Below are positions 1-6,572 of a stretch of DNA of 12,365 nucleotides, piece after piece. The translations under genes were made by a program, and so were the position numbers. Positions within the stretch are counted from its first letter, which is position 1. Each line of letters begins with the position of its first letter. The DNA comes from JAOTYV01 sp041557595 (lineage in GTDB: Bacteria; Pseudomonadota; Alphaproteobacteria; UBA8366). The DNA lies in the NCBI GenBank assembly GCA_041557595.1, contig JBFFGE010000147.1, forward strand, positions 1 to 12,365. Reading direction: 5' to 3'. A model generated the notes under the pieces. That model was not told where the DNA came from. It was given only the letters and a program-made list of their open reading frames with translations, and made no database searches.

Positions 1-93
1 GATTTCGTCGAGGATCTGATCGGTGCGTCCTTTCAGGTCAACAATCCGAACGCGACCTCGTCCTGCGGCTGCGGCGCGTCCTTTTCGGTCTAG
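1..93 (+). CDS. erpA: A-type iron-sulfur carrier protein (ErpA/IscA/HesB family), C-terminal fragment
   Basis: Only the last 30 codons and the TAG stop are in the window; the start lies upstream. The visible tail ends SSCGCGASFSV. The CGCG-x-SF ending supplies the two closely spaced C-terminal cysteines that bind iron or an Fe-S cluster in A-type carriers, a third cysteine being further upstream in the family. These proteins deliver Fe-S clusters to apo-enzymes in the cytoplasm. The [2Fe-2S]-dependent IlvD encoded in this window is one possible client, though nothing links them directly. ErpA is preferred over IscA or SufA because alphaproteobacterial ErpA proteins commonly end this way and sit near xthA; with so little sequence, IscA or SufA cannot be excluded. 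Confidence 0.8.
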   Translation, partial: DFVEDLIGASFQVNNPNATSSCGCGASFSV

Positions 94-263
94 CCCGGCC
101 CGAAACCCTCCTTACACGGTCCAAATTCGAGACCTCGGCGATCGGCCGCCCTTGCCAAGCAGGGATGTTTGGGACGATGCTTAGGCCCGGTTGCCCGCGC
201 CGGTATTCCAGCCAATGCGCCGCGGCGCCGCCTATCGGATGAACACGACGCCATCCCCGATCC

Positions 264-270
264 AGGAGGA
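264..270 (+). promoter_or_regulatory. Strong Shine-Dalgarno site fixing the amidohydrolase start
   Basis: AGGAGGA lies 10 bases before the ATG at 281. The reading frame is open back to 191, but the 30 extra residues are not family-like. The ATG at 281 begins the typical VIRGGTIIDGSG opening of an amidohydrolase, so this site decides the start. Confidence 0.85.
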
Positions 271-280
271 CACCCGACAT

Positions 281-1996
281 ATGACTGACACGGCCACGCT
301 CGTCATTCGCGGCGGAACCATTATCGATGGTTCCGGCGGCGACCCTTTCGAAGCCGACCTCGCCGTCGCCGGCGACCGCATTGCCGCGATCGGCAAGAAC
401 CTGCCGACGGGCGCGGAGGAGATCGATGCGCGCGGCAAGATCGTCACCCCCGGGTTCGTCGACCTGCATACCCATTACGACGCGCAAGTGACCTGGAGCA
501 ACACGATCACGCCGTCCTCCTGGAACGGCGTCACCACCGTGATGATGGGCAATTGCGGCGTCGGGTTCGCGCCCTGCCTGCCCCATCAGCGGGACAAACT
601 GGTGAAACTGATGGAAGGCGTCGAGGACATCCCCGAAGTCGTGTTGACCGAAGGGTTGCCCTGGAACTGGGAAACCTTCGAAGACTATCTCGATACGCTG
701 GCGGTCCGGCACTACGATCTGGATGTCGCCGCGCAGGTGCCGCATGCGGCGCTTCGGGTTTATGTCATGGGCCAACGCGGCGTTGACCGCGAGCCCGCAA
801 CGCCGGAAGACAGCGTGAAAATGGCGCAACTTGCCGCGGCCGGTATCAAGGCGGGCGCGCTCGGCTTTTCGACCTCGCGCACGCTCAACCACCAGACACT
901 GGCCGGCGAGCCCATTCCGACCTTGCAGGCCGAGGAAGACGAACTCGCGGCCATCGCCGATGCGATTCGCGAGACCGGCGCCGGCTGGATGCAGGTCATT
1001 TCCGACTTCGACGATTCGGACGCGGAATTCGCCATGCTGCGCCGCCTTGCCGAACGCTCGGGCCGGCCGCTGTCAATCACCATCCTGCAGCGCGACGCCA
1101 ATCCGGAATGGTGGCGCGGCATCATGGCCGATATCTCGAAAGCCAATGACGAAGGCGCGAGGATGCTGGGCCAGGTGCTGACCCGGCCGACCGGAATATT
1201 GCTGGGTTTCGAGATTTCACAGAATCCGTTCATCAACCGGCCGAGCTGGACGAAGATCGCCGGTCTTCCCCTCGAAGAAAAAATGAAAATACTGCGCCAA
1301 CCCGATTTCCGCGCGCAGCTGCTGTCGGAAACCAATCCGAACGAGAAACTGGCCTATCGGGTGAGCCGCTGGGATCGCATCTTCCCGCTCGGCGATCCGC
1401 CCAATTACGAACCCGCGCCCGAGCAAAGCGTCGCCGCGATGGCCGAGCGCGCCGGGCGCGATCCGGCGGAATTCACGTATGACCTGCTGCTGGAACACGA
1501 CGGCAAGACCATCCTCTATCGACCGCTCAGCAACTACACCTACTGCAATCTGGATACGGTGCACGACATGATGTGCCATCCCAATACGCTGGTCGGCCTC
1601 GGCGATGGCGGCGCGCATGTGGGCGTGCTCAGCGACGCCAGCGCGATCAGCTACATGCTGACCCACTGGACGCGCGACCGCACGCGCGGCGACAAGGTGC
1701 CGCTGCCCTGGGCGATCAAGCGGTTGACCCGCGACAACGCGGAAAGCATCGGACTGATGGATCGCGGCCTGCTCAAACCCGGTCTCAAGGCGGACGTCAA
1801 CGTGTTGGACTACGATCGGCTCCGCATCTCCAGCCCCGAAGTCGCCTACGACCTGCCGAGCGGCGGCCGGCGGCTGATCCAGAAAACCGATGGGTTCGAG
1901 GCGACGGTCGTCGCCGGCGTACCGGTTCAGCGGCACGGCGAAGCCACCGGCGCGCTGCCGGGGCGCCTGGTGCGGGGCGCGCAATCGGCGGGATAG
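281..1996 (+). CDS. N-acyl-D-amino-acid deacylase-type amidohydrolase (long, 571 aa subgroup)
   Basis: This is a cytoplasmic metal-dependent hydrolase of the amidohydrolase superfamily, D-aminoacylase/N-acyl-D-glutamate deacylase branch. The family removes the acyl group from N-acyl-D-amino acids; the substrate here is unknown. Visible features are the N-terminal beta-sandwich opening (VIRGGTIIDGSG, residues 8-19), the metal motif HTHYD with H63 and H65, GNCG with C92 (the bridging Cys position of D-aminoacylase), the general-base motif GDGGAH with D442, and the closing KADVNVLD (503-510). The two His ligands of characterised D-aminoacylases (H220 and H250 in the Alcaligenes enzyme) are not found where expected: the segments read QVISDFD (238-244) and SITILQRD (265-272). 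The protein is also about 90 residues longer than the roughly 480-residue classical enzymes. It therefore belongs to a divergent long subgroup whose reaction should not be assumed. The halogenase gene starts 39 bp downstream, probably in the same transcript. Confidence 0.88.
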   Translation: MTDTATLVIRGGTIIDGSGGDPFEADLAVAGDRIAAIGKNLPTGAEEIDARGKIVTPGFVDLHTHYDAQVTWSNTITPSSWNGVTTVMMGNCGVGFAPCLPHQRDKLVKLMEGVEDIPEVVLTEGLPWNWETFEDYLDTLAVRHYDLDVAAQVPHAALRVYVMGQRGVDREPATPEDSVKMAQLAAAGIKAGALGFSTSRTLNHQTLAGEPIPTLQAEEDELAAIADAIRETGAGWMQVISDFDDSDAEFAMLRRLAERSGRPLSITILQRDANPEWWRGIMADISKANDEGARMLGQVLTRPTGILLGFEISQNPFINRPSWTKIAGLPLEEKMKILRQPDFRAQLLSETNPNEKLAYRVSRWDRIFPLGDPPNYEPAPEQSVAAMAERAGRDPAEFTYDLLLEHDGKTILYRPLSNYTYCNLDTVHDMMCHPNTLVGLGDGGAHVGVLSDASAISYMLTHWTRDRTRGDKVPLPWAIKRLTRDNAESIGLMDRGLLKPGLKADVNVLDYDRLRISSPEVAYDLPSGGRRLIQKTDGFEATVVAGVPVQRHGEATGALPGRLVRGAQSAG

Positions 1997-2035
1997 GCCG
2001 ATATCTAGTCCAGGATTGCGCGAGGACAGCAGGCG

Positions 2036-3625
2036 ATGAACGACCCCATTCGGCACATCACCATCGTCGGCGGCGGCACGGCGGGATGGATGTCCGCCGT
2101 CTACCTGGCGGTTCATCTGAACCGCCGATCCCAGAAACCGCCGATCAAGATCACGCTCATCGAATCGCCCAATGTCAAAACGGTCGGCGTCGGCGAAGCC
2201 ACCGTGCCGTCGATGATGCAATGGCTGAAATATCTCGGCATCGACGAAGCGGAATTCATCACCCGCTGCAACGCCTCGTTCAAGCTCGCCGTGCGTTTCC
2301 GGCATTGGGACAACGACCCGAAGACCGGCAAGCCGCTCAGCTATCTCAACCCGTTCGACGGCATCGGCGACGATATCTGGGGCTTCAACCCCGCCTACCA
2401 TTTTCACCGCTTCGCGCCCAAGCGCGACCGGACGCAATACTACGACTACCAATCGCCAATGCGCGCCTTGATCGATAACTATCGCGGTCCCCGATTGCTC
2501 GACAAAGGCAGCTATGAGAGCACCGTCAACTATGCCTATCACCTGGACGCCGGCCTGTTCGCCCAGTTCCTGATGCAAATCGGAACCTCCTGCGGCGTCG
2601 AGCATGTCCGCGACGACGTGGTTGAGGTTCAGCTCGACGAACGAGGCTACGTGGATTCATTACAACTCAAGGAGAACGGCCGTTTCCCCGTGGAGCTGGT
2701 GATCGATTGCACCGGCTTCCGGGGCCTCATCATTCAACAGACGCTCGGCGTCGAGTTCGAATCTTACGACAAATACCTGCTTAACGACCGGGCGCTCGCG
2801 GTCCAGTTGCCGCACGACGACCCCACCAAGCTGGAGCCGGTCACGACCAGCACCGCGCTCGGCGCCGGCTGGTCGTGGCGGGTGCCGCTCTATTCGCGCA
2901 TCGGCACCGGCTACGTATTTTCCAGCAAATTCCGCAGCGACGACCAGGCGACCGAGGAATTCATGAAGTACCTCGGACCGGAGGCAAAAGACGCCGAGCC
3001 GCGCGCCATCGGTATGCGAATAGGCCGTTCCAAGAAGGTCTGGGAGAAAAATTGCATCGCCATCGGCCTGTCCAGCGGCTTCATCGAGCCGCTGGAATCG
3101 ACCGCCATTTTCATGATCGACATGGCGCTGCAATGGCTGACCGATTATTTCCCCGACAAGAGCTATAGCCCCGCCCTGCAAAACCGCTTCAACAAGCGCA
3201 TGGAGGAGCTGAATTATGAAATTCGCGACTTCATCGTGCTGCACTACTGCACGTCGAACCGGGACGACACCGACTATTGGCGGGCGGCGAGCAACGACCT
3301 GCAAATCCCGGACGGGCTGCAGGAGGATCTGGACGTCTTCCGCCACGCCCTGCCCGGCGGCGAGGAGATGGAGCGGGGTCACCTGTTCGGCTATCTGACC
3401 TATCTCATCGTGCTGTTCGGCAAGGGGTATCTGGCCGACGCACGCTACGGCGCGACGCATCTGGTATCCCGCGAAGACTGGGACGGCTATCAGAAATGGC
3501 TGAACGGTTTGAAAGGCATGCTGGTCAAGAAGCTGCCCGACCACTACACATTGCTGAACAGCATTCGCGCGCGCGCCGGCGCGGCGCAACGCGACATGGG
3601 CAACTCCAGCGACAATATCCTTTAG
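2036..3625 (+). CDS. Flavin-dependent halogenase (tryptophan halogenase family)
   Basis: The 529-residue protein matches the FADH2-dependent halogenases (PrnA/RebH type), which chlorinate or brominate aromatic substrates such as tryptophan or indoles using HOX formed at a flavin. In order, it shows the FAD-binding GGGTAGW (12-18), GVGEATVPSM (51-60), the catalytic lysine in NASFKLAVRF (K83, matching PrnA K79), the halogenase signature W-x-W-x-x-P (W279, W281, P284), and EPLESTAIF with E354 matching PrnA E346. PrnA has Gly349 at the chloride-binding turn; the aligned residue here is A357. The length is typical (510-540). The ATG at 2036 has GAGGA at 2022-2026. It lies 39 bp after the amidohydrolase and 10 bp before xthA. 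No flavin reductase, transporter or biosynthetic cluster gene is visible, so the substrate cannot be named. A non-halogenating flavin monooxygenase is possible but less likely with both signature motifs present. Confidence 0.92.
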   Translation: MNDPIRHITIVGGGTAGWMSAVYLAVHLNRRSQKPPIKITLIESPNVKTVGVGEATVPSMMQWLKYLGIDEAEFITRCNASFKLAVRFRHWDNDPKTGKPLSYLNPFDGIGDDIWGFNPAYHFHRFAPKRDRTQYYDYQSPMRALIDNYRGPRLLDKGSYESTVNYAYHLDAGLFAQFLMQIGTSCGVEHVRDDVVEVQLDERGYVDSLQLKENGRFPVELVIDCTGFRGLIIQQTLGVEFESYDKYLLNDRALAVQLPHDDPTKLEPVTTSTALGAGWSWRVPLYSRIGTGYVFSSKFRSDDQATEEFMKYLGPEAKDAEPRAIGMRIGRSKKVWEKNCIAIGLSSGFIEPLESTAIFMIDMALQWLTDYFPDKSYSPALQNRFNKRMEELNYEIRDFIVLHYCTSNRDDTDYWRAASNDLQIPDGLQEDLDVFRHALPGGEEMERGHLFGYLTYLIVLFGKGYLADARYGATHLVSREDWDGYQKWLNGLKGMLVKKLPDHYTLLNSIRARAGAAQRDMGNSSDNIL

Positions 3626-3635
3626 GGACGGGTTT

Positions 3636-4412
3636 ATGAAAATCGCCACCTTCAACGTGAATTCCGTCAAGGCGCGGCTGCCGCGCGTGCTCGAATGGCT
3701 GGAAGACGCGCAGCCGGACGTAGCGCTGCTGCAGGAGATCAAGACCGAAAGTGAGAGCTTTCCGGCGCTGGAAATCCAGGCGCTCGGCTACGACATCGCA
3801 GTGCACGGGCAGAAGAGCTACAACGGCGTCGCGATCCTCTCGAAGCACCCGATGGAAGACATCACCACCGGGCTGCCCGGCGATGACGACGACGACCAGG
3901 CGCGTTATATCGAGGCGACGGTCAGGGGCGTGCGCGTCTGCGGGATCTACCTGCCGAACGGCAACCCGGTGGACAGCGACAAATACCCCTACAAGCTCGC
4001 CTGGATGGACCGGCTGATCGCGCATATCCGCGACACGCTGCTGCCGACCGAGATGCCGGTCGCGCTCGGCGGCGATTACAATTGCTGTCCGGGCGACGAA
4101 GACACCTACGATCCGGAAGGCTTCGCCAACGACGCGCTCTGCCTGCCGGAAACACGCAGCCGCTTCCGCACCATGATCAATCTCGGCCTGACCGAGGCGT
4201 GGCGCGCGCTGCACAACGAGATCGGCTATTCCTATTGGGATTACCAGCGTGGCCGCTGGAACCGCGACGAGGGCCTGCGCATCGACCATTTCCTGCTGTC
4301 GCCGCAGGCCGCCGACCGGCTGGTCGCCTGCGAAATCGACAAGACCCCGCGCGGCAAGGAAAAAGCCTCCGACCACACGCCGGTCTGGGTGGAGTTGGAA
4401 GAGATCGCATAA
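3636..4412 (+). CDS. xthA: Exodeoxyribonuclease III (AP endonuclease)
   Basis: This is a cytoplasmic Mg2+-dependent DNA repair enzyme that cleaves 5' to abasic sites and degrades double-stranded DNA 3'-5'. The 258 residues carry the full exonuclease-endonuclease-phosphatase set: N7 in ATFNVNS, E34 in LLQEIK, Y105 in GIYLPNGN, D147 and N149 in GGDYN, D217 in RIDHFLL, and the closing SDHTPVW with D246 and H247. The length matches E. coli ExoIII. The ATG at 3636 has AGGGA at 3624-3628, overlapping the end of the halogenase stop codon, so translation is probably linked. A short acidic run (D83-D87) falls in a surface loop region and looks harmless. The stop codon lies only 3 bp from the stop of the convergent ankyrin gene, leaving no room for a terminator between them. 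Confidence 0.96.
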   Translation: MKIATFNVNSVKARLPRVLEWLEDAQPDVALLQEIKTESESFPALEIQALGYDIAVHGQKSYNGVAILSKHPMEDITTGLPGDDDDDQARYIEATVRGVRVCGIYLPNGNPVDSDKYPYKLAWMDRLIAHIRDTLLPTEMPVALGGDYNCCPGDEDTYDPEGFANDALCLPETRSRFRTMINLGLTEAWRALHNEIGYSYWDYQRGRWNRDEGLRIDHFLLSPQAADRLVACEIDKTPRGKEKASDHTPVWVELEEIA

Positions 4413-4415
4413 GCC

Positions 4416-5564
4416 CTACGCCGGGTTCCAGGCCTGGCACATGCGCCAGGCGCCTCCGCTGCGCTGCCAATAGCTGCCGCAGGTGTAGTCGCACTTGCTG
4501 GCGCGCGACGGATCCTTGCAACAATAGTCCAACGACAAAACATCCGGCCGGCCGTCGCCATCGGTATCGATCGCGGATTCAATCGCGCCGGGGAAGATGC
4601 CGTAAGGCGCGGCGTCGTCGTTGGGTATGAGCCAGGCGGACGTGCCGGTTGCGGGACGGCGATAGAGGCCGTAGCCGTTGACGCGCGCGCCATCGGGCGA
4701 CCGCCAGACGATACCGTTACCGACCACCATCGGACACGCCTTCGGCGTCGGTTTCATTCGCGACCAGTGGCGGCGCAGCAATGCCTGACGCTGTTCGGCG
4801 GTCGTGGCATTCCCGAAAGCGGTTGCGCCTTGCTTGTTTTTCACCGTCGTGTCGGCGCCGGCCGACTGCAACACGTCGACGATCTTCTCGTGACCCTGCC
4901 ATGCCGCCCATAAGAGGGCCGTGCGCCCGTCCCGGTCTCGCGCATCGATGGCCGCGCCGAGCTGCAAGAGCCTTTCCACCGTCTTCGGCTGCCCCCATTT
5001 TGCCGCCAGATGCAGTGGCGTCAGGCCGTCCCCGTCGGTGCCATCCAACCGCCCGCCCGACTTTACCAAGACCGTGCTCGTCGCGGGCCGACCGTTGCGG
5101 GCGGCGGCAAACAGAGCCAACTGGATATGTCTCACCTTCGGGGCCGGTTTGACCGTGAGTAGCCGCTTTACCGCGTCGGTCTTGCCGTTCTGCGCCGCAA
5201 AAGCCAGCGCGGTCCAGCCATTCCACATCTCGATTGCCGGATCGGCGCCCGCCGCGATCAGGATATCGATCGCCTCCCAATAGCCCTGGTTCGCCGCGGT
5301 CATCAAGGCGGTCACGCCGGTTCCATTGGGCCGCCAATTGACGTCGATGTCCTTGGATCTCACCAGCTCGCGGAGACGGTCGAGCTTGTTGTCGCGTGCC
5401 GCCGCGCTAAGACCGGCATAACGACGTCGCTCCCGCATTTGCTGCTCGAGGGATTCGGCGCGCGCCTTCGTATCGTTCGCGGTCGGTTCCGCCGCCGATG
5501 CGACCGGCGTACCGTACACGAGACCGATGATTGCCAGTACCGGAACTCTCAGAGCAAACTTCAT
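4416..5564 (-). CDS. Secreted ankyrin-repeat protein with a Cys-rich C-terminal domain
   Basis: The 382-residue protein starts at the ATG at 5564, which opens a clear signal peptide (positive start, hydrophobic 6-19, likely cleavage after ASA near 24). A start at 5597 is in frame but would put 11 unlike residues before the signal. Residues 50-265 form about five or six ankyrin repeats. The clearest are GVTALMTAANQGYWEAIDIL (83-102), NGWTALAFAAQNGKTDAVKR (115-134), DGLTPLHLAAKWGQPKTVER (179-198) and DGRTALLWAAWQGHEKIVDV (212-231). The last about 110 residues are a separate domain containing an acidic DTDGDGRPD loop (D333, D335, D337, D341; EF-hand or dockerin-like calcium loop) and six cysteines in the whole mature protein (C277, C348, C349, C358, C362, C376), an even number compatible with disulfides. 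It probably acts in the periplasm or outside the cell, binding proteins. The partner and the C-terminal domain family are unknown. Confidence 0.88.
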   Translation of the reverse strand: MKFALRVPVLAIIGLVYGTPVASAAEPTANDTKARAESLEQQMRERRRYAGLSAAARDNKLDRLRELVRSKDIDVNWRPNGTGVTALMTAANQGYWEAIDILIAAGADPAIEMWNGWTALAFAAQNGKTDAVKRLLTVKPAPKVRHIQLALFAAARNGRPATSTVLVKSGGRLDGTDGDGLTPLHLAAKWGQPKTVERLLQLGAAIDARDRDGRTALLWAAWQGHEKIVDVLQSAGADTTVKNKQGATAFGNATTAEQRQALLRRHWSRMKPTPKACPMVVGNGIVWRSPDGARVNGYGLYRRPATGTSAWLIPNDDAAPYGIFPGAIESAIDTDGDGRPDVLSLDYCCKDPSRASKCDYTCGSYWQRSGGAWRMCQAWNPA

Positions 5565-5698
5565 CGTGCCAATCCCGCCGCATTTCTCCGGCTGCATCCT
5601 GCGGGAATTGCCTTAAGCCATCGTAAAAATTGGATTTATTAGGGTAACCGCATACCGCGAATCCCAGAAATTGTAGCACCGCCGCAGTAGAAAATGCG

Positions 5699-6457
5699 CT
5701 ATTTCTTCTGGGTATCCAGGAACCGTTTCGCGCCCCGTTCGAACCAACCGGATGCCGTCAGGTACTGGTTCAGGTGTTTGCCCATGTCGAGCGCATTGTC
5801 GAGCGGCATGGTCTCCGCCGCGCGGAAGGTCTCCCGGGTCAGCGCCACCGCCTTCGGATCGAGCGACAGGATGCCGCCGATGAAGTCGTCCGCCACCCGC
5901 GTCAGATCCGCATCGTCCGCCGCAAGCCGGTTGATCAGCCCCATCTCGTAGAGCCGCTCCGCGCCGACCAGTTCGCCGAACATCGCCAATTCCAGACCGA
6001 GCCGCGGCCCGACCAGCCGCGCCAGGATCGGCGTGCAGACCGACGCCGGAAATCCGTTCTTCATCTCAAGCGCGCCGAATTTCGCGCTCCGTTCCGCCAG
6101 CACGAAATCGCACCCCATGGCGAGCGTGAAGCCGCCGGCGACCGCATAGCCCCGTACGACCGCCACCGACGGCACGTCGAGCCGGTGCAGCGTGTGAAAG
6201 GCGCGGACCCAAGCCTGATCCTTGCGCCAGCCGTCTTCCGCGCCCGCCGTGCCGCCGGCCTCCGCTTTGAGGTCGCGGCCGGCGCTGAACACGGGACCGG
6301 CGCCGGTGATGACCAGGACCCGGCAGTCACGGTCCGCCGCCACCCGATCCAGCGCATCGGACAGCGCCAGGGTGGTCGGGATATCGAAGGCGTTGCGCCG
6401 GTCCGGCCGGTCGATGACCAGCCGGGTCAGCCCATCGGCGCGTTCCTCGCGGATCAT
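5699..6457 (-). CDS. Enoyl-CoA hydratase/isomerase (crotonase) family protein
   Basis: The 252-residue protein has the crotonase fold: DRPDRRNAF (16-24), the first oxyanion-hole segment PVFSAGRDLKA (55-65), the second oxyanion segment GYAVAGGFTLAMGCD (103-117), and FGALEMKNGFPAS (127-139). These enzymes act on acyl-CoA thioesters. E131 aligns with Glu164 of rat mitochondrial enoyl-CoA hydratase, but the Glu144 position is T111, so one of the two acid/base residues of classical hydratases is missing. Isomerase or another crotonase chemistry is more likely than simple hydration, but the substrate cannot be named. The ATG at 6457 is preceded by AGGGGG (6463-6468). A nested palindrome lies immediately upstream (6472-6515). 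The gene follows ilvD on the same strand but is separated from it by inverted repeats, so it may have its own control. Confidence 0.9.
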   Translation of the reverse strand: MIREERADGLTRLVIDRPDRRNAFDIPTTLALSDALDRVAADRDCRVLVITGAGPVFSAGRDLKAEAGGTAGAEDGWRKDQAWVRAFHTLHRLDVPSVAVVRGYAVAGGFTLAMGCDFVLAERSAKFGALEMKNGFPASVCTPILARLVGPRLGLELAMFGELVGAERLYEMGLINRLAADDADLTRVADDFIGGILSLDPKAVALTRETFRAAETMPLDNALDMGKHLNQYLTASGWFERGAKRFLDTQKK

Positions 6458-6471
6458 CGGAGCCCCCTAAA

Positions 6472-6515
6472 GCAAATCCTGAGCGAACCGAAACGGTTCG
6501 CGATGACGTATTTGC
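6472..6515. repeat. Nested palindrome upstream of the crotonase gene
   Basis: The inner arms are GCGAACCG (6483-6490) and CGGTTCGC (6494-6501), a perfect 8-bp dyad around AAA. Outer arms GCAAAT (6472-6477) and ATTTGC (6510-6515) are also perfect inverted copies. The element ends 15 bases before the crotonase ATG. It could be an operator for a dimeric regulator, a hairpin in the leader, or a copy of a dispersed palindromic repeat; the sequence alone does not decide. Confidence 0.6.
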
Positions 6516-6530
6516 GTAAAAACCAGGAGA

Positions 6531-6572
6531 TAGACCATTTCATATGCGTCAATTCATACAAGAAATGGTCTA
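6531..6572 (-). terminator. 11-bp inverted repeat covering the ilvD stop, possible terminator
   Basis: TAGACCATTTC (6531-6541) and GAAATGGTCTA (6562-6572) are perfect inverted copies with a 20-base loop. On the - strand the first three bases of the hairpin are the ilvD TAG stop. A five-T run follows the stem about 8 bases later, farther than in a textbook intrinsic terminator, so the terminator reading is only moderate. It may instead form one mobile-type repeat with the neighbouring palindrome. Confidence 0.5.

Noticed and set aside
217..228. 12-bp perfect palindrome GCGCCGCGGCGC in the gap after the erpA-like gene
   Set aside because: It is pure G/C in GC-rich DNA, has no T run and no second copy in the window; chance is a sufficient explanation.
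191..280. In-frame upstream extension of the amidohydrolase
   Set aside because: The extra 30 residues are not family-like, and the strong AGGAGGA site points to the ATG at 281.
1217..2605. Long - strand open frame opposite the amidohydrolase and halogenase
   Set aside because: It spans the ends of two well-supported + strand genes and has no family features.
3882..3896. Run of five Asp codons in xthA
   Set aside because: Too short to be a meaningful repeat, lies in a probable surface loop, and all catalytic residues are intact.
4410..4418. Possible shared bidirectional terminator between the convergent xthA and ankyrin genes
   Set aside because: The stop codons are 3 bp apart and no inverted repeat spans the junction.
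5598..5698. Possible promoter for the ankyrin gene (TTACCC and TACGAT on the - strand)
   Set aside because: Both boxes match the consensus poorly, so no promoter is claimed; the region holds nothing else recognisable.
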